From Laburnicola sp. R22_1 (Eukaryota; Ascomycota; Dothideomycetes; Pleosporales; Didymosphaeriaceae): DNA of 64,000 bases. The notes under the pieces were generated by a model. The model had not been told where the DNA came from. It did not search any database and was given only the letters and a program-made list of their open reading frames with translations. Numbering within the stretch: the stretch's first letter is position 1; each line of letters begins with the position of its first letter. The stretch lies in assembly GCA_014281115.1 (NCBI GenBank), contig JACONQ010000005.1, forward strand, positions 3,162,001-3,226,000, given 5' to 3'. This document shows, in pieces, positions 11,398 to 24,880 of the stretch. Position numbers and translations under genes: made by a program.

Positions 11398-14300
11398 TAG
11401 CACATAGAATAAGACAAGCTAGAGTTATAGTTTTGCTATAGCTAATTATTATAGCTAATAATTATATACTAGTTACTAAAAATACTGCCTATAATAGTAT
11501 AGTAATAAGCTAATTACTACCTAAAACTAACTCTATAATAAAGGGCTATATACTAGTCTAGATCTAAAACTAACATATTATTAGTAGGCTATACGCTATA
11601 CACTATTTCTAGCTAATCTTAATATTAGTTAAACACTACTATAGTTAATATTATAGAATTTAGCTTATTCTATTCTCTTCTTAAACTACTATTTTTTTAA
11701 ATAACTATTTAACTAGTTATTATATCTTTTTATTACACTAATACTTTTAAGTGCTATATTAAGTACTACACTTACTCTAGGAATTAATATATAGCCCTAT
11801 ATTAATAAACTAGTTACTCTACTACTAAATACTCTTTTTAAATACAAAATCCTAGCCCTATAAACTAATGGATTAGGAAGTAAGACAATTTGTCTTATTT
11901 AATATCCCCTTTTAGACTTTTAAGAGTTAAAAATAAGAATAAAGATATTTACTATATAGGACGCATAGTAGTCTAATACTTAGTAGGCTAAAGATAAGTA
12001 AACCTATAACCTACACTAGAACTCTTACCTTTATATTGATATTATCTAGACGATATTTTAGAAGGGTATAGAGTACCCCTTTAGTTATCTATATATATTT
12101 TATCTTAACTGCAGCTATGCACTATAACACCTAAGCGTTAACTCTACTAGTACCTAGCTAATTAGTACTAAGCACTTTATTAACTATATAAGGTCTTAAG
12201 TATATATATAGTAAAATAAGCCTATTTATAAAAGGACTTTTACTCTTTGATATAAAAAAGCAAATAGCTATTTTATAGTCTATATACTCTCTATAGGCAT
12301 TTAAAACTAAACTTATATAAGTAGTAATTAATAATAACTAGTCCTTTTAAATAGTAAAGTAACTATTTTTGTAATACTTTCTTTATTTCCTTAGGCCTAA
12401 CGCTGTAGTAACTAGCTAATATAGGTTCTACTAGATATTCCTAAACAAATGTAACACTACTAAGGCAGCTATCTTTAGTAATATTAGTAGTGTAACTAAA
12501 CTCTTTATCTTGCTTAACGCGTAGTCTGCGGCTAATTATCTTAGCTTCTTAGCTATTAATAGTTACTATATTAATAATGCTTAGTAGCTTAAGAAAAAGC
12601 TATTTAACTTTATACTAATACGTAGTAGCTATACTAGAGTATTAAGAGTATTAGAGGCACTATAGATTCTTAAGAATATAAAAACTACGTAAAGGCTTCT
12701 AGGAATTATATATAATAATACTAGTAATAATAGCACCCTAGCTTAGAGCGTCTAGTACAAACTATTAGAGGAGAATATTACCTAGAACTAAAAAGAGAAT
12801 ATAATCCTATATCTTGCTTATATTATTAACCTTATAGTTTAAGATATTATCTATTACCTTAAGTTATTAGCGCCTATTAATTTTAACTCTAAAGAGACGC
12901 TATAGCAGCAATATGTAAATAAAATCTAGGCGTAGATATCTATCCTAAATTTTCTTTATAAGGTATATTAGCTATTATTATAAAGGATTATTATAAAAAG
13001 TTATTATAAACTAATTAGCGCGTAGCTCTATGCTATTTATATTATAATTAACTAGTTACTATAGCAATTTAAGTGATTTCTTGCAATATAAAGTAATATA
13101 CCGCTAAAAAAGCAATTGTCTATAATTTAAGATATCTAAATAAGATAGAACTCTATATATAATATATGCGAGCGCGCACTAAAGCTTTAGACGAATATTA
13201 ATATATAGCTAAAGAGGAAGATTATAATAAAGATAACTAGAAGATTAAACACTTTTATTTATAGCAACACTATAGAGATAGACTTTAAAAACCTTAAGAA
13301 ACTTTAACTATTAGCTCTAAATTAGTTATATTTTAAGTTAATTATCTTTATACTTTAAAAGTTTAAGGAGGCTATAAACTTTCTAAGTAAAAACTAGAAA
13401 CCCTAGGTCCTATATATCTAGCTTATATATAACTAGCTCTTTAATTTTCTAGATAAGATACATAATAAGCTTATTAAAGAGTTTAATAATATTAGATAGC
13501 TAGAAGCTATATAGGCTATAGCTAAGATAAAATAAAAAAAGTTGCATAAGTATTACTTAAGAATAGGTGAAAAGAAAGGTTTCTTATTAACTATATAATA
13601 ATATTAGATCCTTTGCAAAAAGCTTATAGCAGAGAAGGTATTATAATTATAGTTATTTATTATAGTTATATACTAATAGTTATATAGAATAAGATATAGA
13701 AGACCTAGAATAAGTATATATACTCCTAATAGTTCCTAGAGTACCTTAATTACTATAACAGCCTAATAGCTAGGAACCCTACTCTAGTCTTAAATACTAA
13801 TCTAAAATAGTTATAAGGCAATAAATAGTTTTAAAAGCCTTCTTTTCTACCTAGTTTATAGTCTAGTAGCCTCTTTATCTCTAGCCAAAGTTTAGCTACG
13901 CTAGATATTAATTATAACTTAGGCCTAACTTAAATAAAAGAAAAATATACCTAAGTACTTTTATAGTTAAAAAAGTAATAGGTTTAGTATACTAGTATAG
14001 TAGAAAGTTTATTAAATATCTTACCCCTAACTTATATAGATTGTAAAGAATATCCTAATAATATAGATTTTATAGATAGGTGTTAAGCGCGTATCTTTAA
14101 CACTAGTAGGGATATAATTAGGAATTAAAGGCATATTCTTGCTACTTAAACAATTTAAAAGGTTATAATAGTTAAGTTTATAATAGCTAATAAGCAATCT
14201 ATAAAGTTATTAGATTCTAATATAGGAGAGAATAATTTAGGGGACATAGTGCTATTAAATAAGAGGAATAGTTTATATAAGCTACTAGCTAATAAGAAGA

Positions 14301-14565
14301 CTATTAAAACTATATAAGGTTCTAAGATTTTAGATAGCAAGCCACTAACTTCTCCCTACTAAGGGCAGCTACTATAAAAGTAGTTAAGATCTTAGCGCTA
14401 CTATAGTATTGGCAATAATAAGATATAATAATTATATGTGTTAATAGCACAATAGCGTTAATTTTACTTTTACTTAGATTTCTTTTCTTATATACTTTAG
14501 AGAGTAACTAAAGTTACTAATTTTATTACTATTAATTTTATATAATATAAGTTACGTAACTCTAA
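11398..14565. other. Unresolved RIP-degraded block
   Basis: These three kilobases are AT-rich and TA-dense. The one open frame (14155-14340, minus, 61 codons) is low-complexity and not gene-like. Weak runs of coding-like codons on the plus strand (about 12000-13500) suggest an old retroelement, but I cannot name a domain. Confidence 0.4.
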
Positions 14566-14569
14566 TAGG

Positions 14570-14705
14570 TACTTTAATTTAACCTATACCTAGAAGTTTA
14601 TACAACTTAACCTAACCTATACCTAGAGTTTATGCAACCTAACCTAACCTATACCTAGGGTCTATGCGACTCTAACCTAACCCTATACCTAAGCTAGGTA
14701 TCCTG
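14570..14705. repeat. About 32-bp tandem array of CCTAA-like units
   Basis: Four successive units contain AACCTAACCTATACCTA followed by a variable tail (AGAAGTTTATACAAC, GAGTTTATGCAAC, GGGTCTATGCGAC). They are related to the repeats at 6900-7060. Both arrays abut LTR sequence of the same chromovirus family. Confidence 0.8.
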
Positions 14706-14734
14706 AACCTATTTACTAGCCTAAATATCTTTAC

Positions 14735-15205
14735 TAAATAGTAACTAAATTAAAATCTAAGGCTACTATTAGAACTATAGGGGCCTATTACTTCTATTAT
14801 AACTCTCTTTAGCTTTAAAATAGTGCTAGTTATATTAAAAACTCGCTAAAACACCCTATTTTATATACTTTCTTTTCTATTTTTAGATCTTAAAAGGGGA
14901 GTTATATAATAGTCTTATACTAGCCTTCCTACTAAGTATACCCTATTACCTTTTTTATATACTCTATTTCCTTCTATCTACGCCTTTTACTTTCCTAAAG
15001 GCGCCTTTTCTAGTTAGTATTAGCGTGTGGCTAGCGTAGACCTGTGCTCTATGCCGCCCTCTATATAAGAAAGGGCCCTCTATATCTTTTTCTTATCTAC
15101 TATCTTAGTAAAGTATTAATTTAACTAGCTTTTTAAACTATTCTAGCTATTCCTAATAGGTTAGCCCTATAAGACCGTGTACTACTTTTATATTCCCCTT
15201 CTTTA
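14735..15205 (+). mobile_element. Chromovirus LTR fragment
   Basis: This aligns with 25140-25600: both run from ATCTTTACTAAATAG through AGGCGCCTTTTCTAGTTAGT to a GCCCTATAAG.CCGTGTAC end. It is separated from any recognisable internal region by sequence that was later hit by a 1.1-kb insertion at 15475. Confidence 0.7.
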
Positions 15206-15460
15206 AGATATATAAATTATAGTTGTATAATATATAAGAGCTAGAAGTAGTACTAGAACTATTTAAGAAGCTTATAGGCCTATTTCTAAAGTAGTATAGT
15301 AAGTAGGTACTTTAGACTAGTTAGGAGTATAAATACGCGTAGTAGTAAAGCTTATATAAGAAGAAGATTAGCAAAAAGCTAGATAAATAGTATTTAAGAG
15401 CAAAACTAGAAGATATAGAATTAGAGAGTTAGAGGTTAACTAAGAAAAAAATTTAACATT
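15206..15460. other. Degraded transposon DNA
   Basis: AT-rich, no domain recognised. It may be the start of an internal region of the element whose LTR ends just upstream. Confidence 0.4.
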
Positions 15461-15474
15461 ATTACTACTTATAG

Positions 15475-16616
15475 TTTTTTTTTGCGACTAAGGGGGTTCT
15501 AATAAAGATATTATAATAATAGTAGATATCTCTCCTACTATTATATATATAAAAAGCATTTTAAAGTATTAATAAAAAGGAGTTAGCGTATTATAAGCGA
15601 GCTAAGTAGGCTTAGCACACTTAGCGTACCTACTCTAACTATAAAAAAATCTATATACAAAACTATACGTAAGGCTATATTACTATACTATAGTTTAGAG
15701 TAGAAAAGGTATAAGATAGCACTAGCGCTATAATACTATAACTATTGTCTTCTCTACTATTATTTCTAAAAATTGCTAGTAATAGCTATATTAGTAGGTT
15801 TGTGCTATTATAAGATATATACTAGGTAGGAAGCTTATACACACTATAGGTATACTAACACTTTATTTTTATATTAAAGTTAACTTTAATAAGGCTTCTA
15901 TTATTACTCTATTTTCTACTATCTTACTAAATCTTAATACTAATACTACTGTTAATACTGCCTAAAAGTACGTTCTCTTTTTACTTACTACTATTACTAG
16001 GCCTATACTAGAGTACTACTCTATCTAGAAAATTATTAATAGATTAAAGTAGAAGAAGGTATACTTTAGTTTATATAAGGCGGTCCTAGTGTACTAGTTA
16101 GGCTAGTAATAGATTAGTAACTAGAGGCGCAATAATAGATATATAGAGTTTCTACTATAGTTTTTTATATTACTACTAGTTAGGAAGGTAGTAATAGAGG
16201 ATAAGATTAAGACTAAAGAGAAGGTATTTGTTAATAAGTTACTAGAGAAGGAGAGTATTATATAGATGCGCTAAATTCTTATAGTTATAGTATTAGATAG
16301 TAAGCACATTATATAAGTATACTGCGTAGTAACATACAAATACAGTATAATTACTACTAATAGTAATAATAGAGTAAGAGTTAGTTTACTATACACGCTT
16401 TAAGTAAATTTAATAGGTATTAGAGTGCTTATAATTATTAGGCAAGTATATAGTTTATAAACTATCCTTATAAGCTATTATTATATTAGTAGAGACTAGG
16501 AGTAGACTATATTTTTAGGCGCTAGACTAAAGCGGCCTTTCTATCCCAACCTACGCAGGCTTAAATTAAAAAAAGGGGTTAAAAAGAGTAATTAACACTA
16601 AATAAACAATGCGACT
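15475..16616. mobile_element. 1.1-kb retroposon-like insertion, long copy 2
   Basis: It is homologous over its whole length to 1465-2565. It starts with a run of T then TTGCGACTAAGGGGG and ends AATAAACAATGCGAC. Imperfect 14-15 bp direct repeats flank it (15461-15474 ATTACTACTTATAG; 16617-16631 ATTACTAATTATAAG), different from those of the first copy. The same protease-like region is present but more eroded. Two independent insertions with their own target duplications show that this unit, not just a piece of a larger repeat, was mobile. Confidence 0.65.
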
Positions 16617-16631
16617 ATTACTAATTATAAG

Positions 16632-17129
16632 GCTCTTAAATATAGATATTACTTCTAGAGAGCTAAGTATTATTTAGGTCTAAGTATTAAGGTTTATAAC
16701 GTATGCTTAACATATAGAAAAAGAATTAAAAGGTAAAGAATAAAGGCCTATTTAATAGTTAACTTAAGAGGTATTTAAAGTGTAGGCCCCTAAAGAAAGA
16801 GAGAATATAGTATACCTATAATAAAAGAGTATAAAGTACTTTTATTATATATATAGTAGGCTGTATATATGCTACTAAATAATAGTTCTATATTATTATT
16901 AGTAAACTAAAAACACTAATACTATACTAGTAGGCACCTATTATAGAATAAAGTAATATTACCTATAATAAGAAAATAGGTAAAGTTAATACGTCCTTAG
17001 GTAGTAATAGCAAATAGGCTTAGTAGGTATATAGGATAAGGGCCTTTATTATTTAATAATTTAGACTATTAGGCTTAGTAAACTATAACTTACTTATCCT
17101 TAGTATTATATTACTATACTTCTTAACTA
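16632..17129. other. Degraded transposon DNA
   Basis: AT-rich with no recognised domain, continuing the sequence split by the 1.1-kb insertion and running up to an LTR fragment. Confidence 0.4.
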
Positions 17130-17415
17130 TAGTTATAATAGTTTATGCCTATCTTTCTACTAGTTAATTACTATTACCTTTCCTTTTACACTCTAATAGC
17201 GCCTTTTTCCTTATAGAAGTCGCCTTTCCTAGTTAGTATTAGCGAGTGGTTAGTGTGGACCTGTGCCCTACGCTGCCTACTATATAAGTAAGGGCCCTTT
17301 AGATTCCTTCTTTATCCCTTATCTTAGTATAGTCTTAATTTAGTTATCTCTTTTAACTATACTAGCTGTCTCTAAGAGGTTTGCCCTATAAGGCTGTGTA
17401 CCAGCCTTATATTAT
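17130..17415 (+). mobile_element. 5' LTR (partial) of the best-preserved chromovirus
   Basis: This corresponds to 25338-25600 at the other end of the element, with the shared blocks AACTATACTAGCTRTCTCTA and GAGGTTTGCCCTATAAGG. Only the 3' half of the LTR is present here; the 5' half is missing or replaced upstream. The orientation and distance make it the 5' partner of the LTR at 24880-25600. Confidence 0.7.
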
Positions 17416-17520
17416 ACTAAAATTAAATTTCTTTAGCTATAGATAGTAATATAATATTTACTCCTCTCTTAAGATACTGCCTATAGGTGGTTAAATTAGT
17501 AGAAGTTTTAGCTTATTAGA

Positions 17521-17750
17521 TTAGGCTAGAAGCGTATTAGTTACTTTAGTGCTAGGTAGTATTGTTATACTACGCTAAGATAGGTTAGGCTATTACTTAC
17601 TAGGTTAGACTAGAAGTTTATTAGTTAATTTAGTGCTAGGCAGTATTACTATACTGCGCTAAGATAGGTTAGGCTATTACTTACTAGATTAGGCTAGAGG
17701 TTTATTAGTTACTTTAGTGCTAGACAGTATTATTATACTATACTAAGGCC
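17521..17750. repeat. 84-bp tandem repeat in the chromovirus leader
   Basis: Units start at 17521, 17605 and 17689, the third being partial. Each contains TTAGTTA.TTTAGTGCTAG and, in the first two, AGATAGGTTAGGCTATTACT. The array lies between the 5' LTR and gag, where untranslated leaders often carry tandem repeats. Confidence 0.85.
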
Positions 17751-17859
17751 TACTTAGAGAGATTGCTTATCTAAGTAGGTAGAGAGTCTCTAAAAAATAA
17801 ATAATAATTACTAAATAATAACTACTGCGCTACACCCTACAGAGCTAACTTGCCTAATA

Positions 17860-20800
17860 ACTACTTTTTAGCGCTATTATAGCAAGGGTACAAGATATAA
17901 AGCTAGGCTATAGAGGTAATATAAAGGTTAAAGTTTTATATATTTTATTTTATACTTTATCTTTTACTTAATTTTTCTTAGCTTAAACTATATGCTAGCT
18001 TATACGCTATATACGACCTACTACTTTAGGTCTATTTGCTACACCCTCTCTATAACTCCTACTTTACTTAACTCTACTACTACCTATACTATAGCAAGCT
18101 ACTACCCTTTAATTTAGGAGATTTCTAGAACGTTCTTTATATTCTCTCTACTCCTAGATAGTTCTAGAATTAATAATATAAAGGTAGATATTTGCCTACA
18201 CCCTACTAATAATAGTCTATATAATACTCGCCTTAAGAAAATTCTCCTATTTAATCCTACTAGTAAGCTATTATCTATCTAGTGCAGAAAGTAGCTAATA
18301 GCTACTTTCTAGATAACTAGTTACTCTACTCCTAGTCTTATAAAGAAAAAGAGCATTGTTAAACTACTAAAAAAGGTCTACTTTAAAAGAATTCTTTATA
18401 ATATATAGCACAATTACTATATTACTATATTTAAAGTAGACTAGCTAAGTAATAATTTTTTAATAGTAGACCTTAAGTAGCTTACGTACTAAGGTAAAGC
18501 TAAACTTAAAGCTACTAAAAAGTATAACGCGTTTATAGGAAAATTTAGGCTAGACTAATTAATTTAGTATAGCTTAGAAATAAGATAGTTACATACTATC
18601 TATTAGCTTTAGGCTTAATATTACCTTTCTTAAGGCCTATTATTAAAAATAGTACTAGATTTAGTAACTAGGGCTATTATAAAGTCTAAAGAAGACTCTA
18701 AATAGGAGGTTTTTATTTAGACTTTATATAAGTATACTATTATACTTAAATAAGCTTTTACTATACTTAAGATAATAACATCTTATATTATAGTATACGC
18801 AGTCTTAGAAAATTTCTACTTCTAGCCTAATATTACTAATTAAGTAGCTATTAAATAAGACTTATATAGCCCTAAGAAAGTTCTCCCTTTATTAAAAATA
18901 GTTCTAATCTATAGCACTATACTTAAGTTTCCTTAAAATCCTCTAGCCTAGAAATGCCTAATCTACTATATAGTTTATACTGCTCTTAGATAGCTAAGCA
19001 AAGCTTATTTTATCTAGCTACGCTCTAATATACACTATAATATCTGCTCTAGCTTATAGTACCTATTCTGCAATAAAATAATACTCTTTACTACTTTTTA
19101 GTTTTAGGATATATATAAACTAAGCTCGCTAATAGCATCTATATTAATATACCCTAGAGCAAATATACTTTAGCTGCCCTAGTTAGTATATCTAAGCTAG
19201 GATACTTTGCAAAGCTACCTAATATTAATAAGTATTATAAAAAAGGTTAACCTAGCCCTAGTATAAAAAATTAGCTAGAGAATATATGCAATAGGATGTG
19301 TGTAAATATAGACTATTACTAAAGTAATAATAATAAGAAAGATTAAGACAACCTTATAAAAGCTATTCTTAGTTACCTTAGAGATATATTTTAAGAGGTA
19401 GCGCAAAATTAGTATTAAATAAATTAGGCTCTCTAAAAAGATTATAGACCTAAAGCACTCTTTAAATTTCTAAAAGAGACTTACTATAATTTTTTTACTT
19501 TCTAATAGGTATATAAGAAGTTTTATATAGCGTTAAATTAACTACCTAGGGGTAGCACGATAAAGGCTTTCATCTTAAATAATATAACAAAAAAAGCAGA
19601 GCCCCCTACTCAGTAATTAAAAATAGCGTGAAATAATAAGTTTTATAAGCTCTTCCTCTCTAATAAAATAGACACCTAGATATTTCTATAGGCTTTTAAG
19701 AGTCTAGCTAGAAAAGGTAGACTAGATATAAAGACCTAGAAGAATAAATTATAATTTAAATTAACTGGAAGTCTTAAGTTAATATTCTAGTAAGAGATAG
19801 AAAACTTTAATATTAACTATCTAGTAATTAAACACTAAATAACTGCAGCTAGCTGCACTTTTTAAGATAATAACGTAATAACCCCTTTTTAGGCACATAT
19901 AAGAACTCTTTTCTAGGTATTATCCTCTAGATTATAGCCCTTATATGCAGCCCCTACTAAATTAGCACCCTACTTTAGACCTACTACTAATAATTAACCT
20001 GCTATTCTCTTCTCTACTCTCTATAATTAGACTAGGACGTAGTGTGTCTAAAACTACGCCTATTTTAAGTGTGGTAAAGTAGGAAATAAATACTTACGCT
20101 GCTACCCCTATACTAAAAAGATAGCTATATAAGCAAATATAGATATAGTACATAATCTAGATTTAAATAAACTTAGTATTACCTACTACTTTAATTTAGA
20201 GGGAAGTAATTTATTAGATAATAAGGCTTTAAATACGTGCTACTAGACTACTCTAATCTAGTAGCTTATATAGGGGCTACTAAACTAATTAATCTAGATA
20301 AACTATAGTTCTAATTATAAAACGCAGATGCTAAGCTAAAATTATTACCTGTAGGTAGTAAGATAGTAAGGGTCCCTAAGCTATTTAGAGGCTCCTAACT
20401 AGTTCTGCTAGTATAAATTATATTCTAAGAATTAGCTCTTAGGTTATAAGTCTAATAGAATAGTGCTAGTACTTATAACTTATTACTTTAAGATATATAA
20501 AGGTAGTATAAAAACAGCTTAATAACCTTATTACTTACCTAAAGATACTAATCTCCTTAAGAACTTTGTAGGAAAGAGAAGCGTAAAAGTAAATATCTAT
20601 TTTATAGTCTAGCTTAATATTAATAGACGCAGCTTTACTATATAGTTTACTTTTTATAATATAGGGGACTATAATTTTATTATTAGTAGGAAATTTTTTA
20701 AGTAAGCTAATTGCCTAGTTAACACTTAGGACCGCCGCCTTTATTAAAAAGATAATAAGAATCTAACCTTTGCTAGCAACCTTATCCTACTATAGACTTC

Positions 20801-23800
20801 TTCTCTACCTAACTCTTCCTACTAGAACAACACTACTTAATAGGATAGGCTACTTAAGAAGTAGGACTACACTTACTAAAAGACTTACTTATTAAAAGCT
20901 AACTAAAGCGTTTCTAAGGAAATCTCTATCTAGCTTCCTAACCCTACTATTTTAGTTATTAGAACGTACTTAAAGGCTTATTAGAAACTAAGCTATAAGG
21001 ACAACTTTAATAGAGATAGTAGCGTAGAGGCTATAGAGCTATCTTCTTTAAATAAAGAGCTATTAGATAATAAGTTACCTATTAGTTACCCTATTTCTGC
21101 TATCTAAGGAAGCTACTAGTAAGACTAGCCCCTAGGAATTATGCAGCAGAATTTAGATATTACCCCTAGCCCTAGACCTAGAGACTATAATTCTACTAGA
21201 GAAGCTAATCTAAAGATTAGATAGCTCTTATAGGAATTAACTATTTAATTAGAACTACCTTAGCTAAAATAACCTAGGATAGCTTCCTTTCGCCCTACTA
21301 AATTACTAATATAGAAGGAGAACTTGCAAAATATAAATAATAAACTATATTTAGCAGACCTACTATCCCTATAGAATTTAGCTAACCTTCTAGAACTTAT
21401 TTAGACACTAACGTAGGAACAATTATACGCTACTAGCTTTACTATTAATATAGTAAGTACTATAGCCTTTACTTTAAATAGTAGCTATAAGTCTAATATA
21501 ATTATTAGTTATACTAGCCCCTATAAGCTAGCTAAACTTATTAAGGACTGTAAGAGCAAGATGCATAGTCTAGAAAATAAGTCCTAAGCTAACCTACTTG
21601 CGAAAATAAAACAAGCGCTCCTCTAGCTAGGATATACTAGAGCGAAGCCTGCCTATTTTTTAAAATTAGTTTCTAACACCCTCCTGCCTTACTAAAAGGG
21701 CGTTAATTACTATATTAACCTTACTAAAGACCTATCTATACTTACTACCTTGCTTTTATATAGTATATTCTTAAAGTATCTTAAACTTCTTAAAGCCTAT
21801 ATTAATAACTATATTAAGTGTAGGTTTATTATCCCTAGCAATGCTAGCTTTACTTTACTAGTGTTACTTACTAAAAAGCTAAATAAAGGTTAGCGCTTTT
21901 GCGTTAATTATTACTAGCTTAATACTATTACTAAAAAGAATATTATAGTAATTCTACTTATTAAGAAGATACTTATACGCCTCTCTAGAGCAAGACTCTT
22001 TACTAAGCTTAATATTTACTAAGTATTCTACTAAATTTAGCTTACCCTAGAGACTAAAGTGCTAACTACTTTTTAAATCTAATATAAAAATTATAAGTAA
22101 AGGGTTTTGCCTATTAGTCTCTACAATAGTCCTGCTACCTTTTAATAGTTTATTAATAGCTTTCTAGGCAATTATCTAGACAACTTCTATACTATATATA
22201 TTAATAACATTCTTATTTTTTCTAAGAATCCTTTAGAATACAAAGAATATGTTTATAAGGTCCTACTCTACTTAAAGAACGCTAATTTCTAAGCTAATCT
22301 TAAGAAATACGAATTCGCTATAATAGAAACTAAGTTTTTAGGATATATTATTAGCACTAAAGGAATTTATAAGGACTTTACAAAGACCACTATAGTTTAG
22401 AAATAAAAAGAGCCTATAATACCTAAGGTATTATAGAGCTTTTTAGGCTTTTGCAACTACTGCTACTTCTTTCTTTCTTACTATAGGTAAGTTATTTGCC
22501 TTCTAATTAAGCTGCTAAAAGATAGCGCCTTTTATACTTTTAGAGACTAGAAATATACTGCCTTTAAAGCTACTAAGCAACTTATAGTTAGCAACATCCT
22601 AGTATTATAGTACTTTCTATTTTAGATTACCTATATAGAAACTAATTCTAGTAATAGTGTTAATGCGGGCTCTCTTAGTTAACTATAATCTAATAGTATC
22701 TAGCGCCTAGTTATATAGTACTCTAAATTATTAAAGCCTACTAAGTTAAATTATAATATTTATAATAAGGAAATAATAGTAATTATATAAAGCCTTTTAG
22801 AATAGAGAGCGCAACTAATTAGCCTCTAAACTGCTAAGCCCTTTAATATTATTACTAATTATTAGGCCCTTAAATACTTTAGCACTAAATATAAGCTCTC
22901 TTTATAATAAGCCTATTAGTATAAGAAGCTGTTTAAATACTATTATTAAATTATATACTAACTAGGCACTATAAATATTGTAGCTAATACGCTATCTAGG
23001 AAATAGAATAAGCTAAAGTTAAAAAAAAGAAAAATTAATAGGCTTACACTTAGTTTTTTCTTTTATAACTACTAGATACTGCTAAAGTAGCCCTTATAGC
23101 TATTATAATTACAAAGTAAGAGGAAGAAAAAGTTAATATAAGCCCTAAAAGAGCCTATTTTTATATACTTATTAATCGCCTACTATATACTAATTAAATA
23201 TATAAGGTGCTTAAATTACTCTAAGAAGCTGCCTATTTAGAATTACTAGGTTTTGCTCTTACCCCTTTAGAGTTGCTTTTTTATAAAAACTACCTAGTAG
23301 TTTTCTTTATAGAGTTTCTCTAGACGCATTTAATTTAAATAATATATACTTATTATGTTACTGCCTATTTAGGTCTATAAACAACTCTTCAGCTTTTATA
23401 CTAATTATATTACTAGAAGAGTATAAACGCTAATATTAATAAGTATATCTTTAATTATAAAGACTCTTAGTAGAGCAAGTCCCTACTAGATATAAAGCTA
23501 GGCTTATTACACCTACTTTCTATCCCTAAAAATATCTAGTAAGATATCTTAATTAATTTTAAATTATTTTCTAAGGATAAGAAAGAGTATAATAACGCAA
23601 TAGTATCTTATTACTATTTATCTAAGCGTGCCTTTTCTATGCCCTACTATAAGATAGTTATAGCTAAATAAGCCGCTAATCTCTACTATTAGTATATGTT
23701 TAGAGTCTTTAGCCTCCCTTAATTAATTATCTCTAACTGCAGTTCCTAATTTATTTTTTCTTTCCTAGCTACTTTATATAAACTTATAGGTATTAAGTAA

Positions 23801-24880
23801 CTTCTTTTTATAGCGTAGTATCTATAAACTAATAGCTAAACTAAAATTATAAATTAGTATCTTAACTAGCGTCTATATTTATTTATTAACTTTTATTAAA
23901 ATAACTAGCTAGATTTGCTGCCTAGTATAGACTAGGCCTAAGTAATATTGCCTTATAATAGTACTAGAGTTTTGTCTTTTAAGATTAAGTTTAGGTATTA
24001 GCTATACTTTTACTAGGACTAGTGTAAGTATACCTAACTAGATACTAAATCTCTAAACAATATTACTTTAGAAAAGGCTAAAGTATAAGTTAAAGTCTAT
24101 ACTAAAGCCTATAAATTTGTCTATAATACTGCCTGCGCTAATATGTCTACTACCTAAGAAATGTAATTATAGAAGGCTAATAAATATAAATAAACTATTA
24201 ATTTTAATATTAGGGACTAGGTCTTTATTACTCTAAAGGAATTTATTACTAAACGCCTATTAGTTAGGTTAGATTATTAAATAAAAGGACTATACCTAAT
24301 TATAGAAAAGAAAGGCCACTTATTTATACTTAAACCTCTATAATATATAAGAGTTTACCTAGTGTTCTACACTAATAGGCTTTAAAGAGATCTAAATAAT
24401 CTCTTACTAGATTAATTGCAACCTTTAAAACTACCTATTAAGGTAGATAGAGTTCCTAAGTAGCTAGTTTCTTATATTCTTAATAGTAAAGTAGACTATA
24501 GAATACTAAAGTACTAGGTAGTGTAGGAAAGGCATAACCCTAATCTAACCTACTACCCTACTAATAACTTTGTTAACTCTCCCCTACTAATTAAAGCTTA
24601 CTATTAAGAGTACTCTAAGTAAGCTAGTCTACTAAAATAGTTAACTATTTAGCTAGACGCCGCGCTCTAAAACACCTTTCTAAAGCCTATTCATAAAAAT
24701 AATATGCCTATAAAGATAGGGTTACAGCGCTATATTAGGCGTGCTTAACTAGATGCCTATTACTTTTTAATACCTATACGCCCTTAGGCTTATATATATA
24801 ACTAGATACCTATTACTTTTTAGTATTCTTACTCCTAATAGCCTCTTTACCCCTAAACGTTTCTACTACTACTAGCAGCC
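17860..24880 (+). mobile_element. Ty3/gypsy chromovirus internal region, RIP-inactivated
   Basis: This is the most complete retroelement in the window. Reading across stops, the order is gag (about 18050-20100), protease (about 20450), reverse transcriptase (about 21830-22400), RNase H (about 22600-22800), integrase (about 23240-24300) and a chromodomain (about 24430-24620). RT landmarks are RFCVNY, LNTITKKN, RLFTKLNIY and FYTIYINNILIF; the catalytic YIDD is YINN at 22197-22208, two GA to AA changes. Further downstream are LNYNIYNKEIIVI (RNase H end) and an integrase core. The chromodomain reads ILNSKVDYRILKY then NPNLTYYPTNNFVNSP, where lost Trp codons appear as TAG or TAT. A 110-bp insertion splits gag at 19528. 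The order PR-RT-RH-IN-chromo defines a chromovirus. Confidence 0.88.
19528..19637. mobile_element. 110-bp MITE-like insertion with 10-bp target duplication
   Basis: Direct repeats AAGTTTTATA flank it exactly (19518-19527 and 19638-19647). The uninterrupted gag sequence at 4230-4250 contains this motif once, giving the empty site. The ends are imperfectly inverted: AATTAACTACCTAGGGGTAG on the left and, on the opposite strand, TTAATTACTGAGTAGGGGGC on the right. A relative lies at 7-110. A 9-10 bp duplication is typical of Mutator-type elements, but assignment to that class is inference. Confidence 0.8.
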
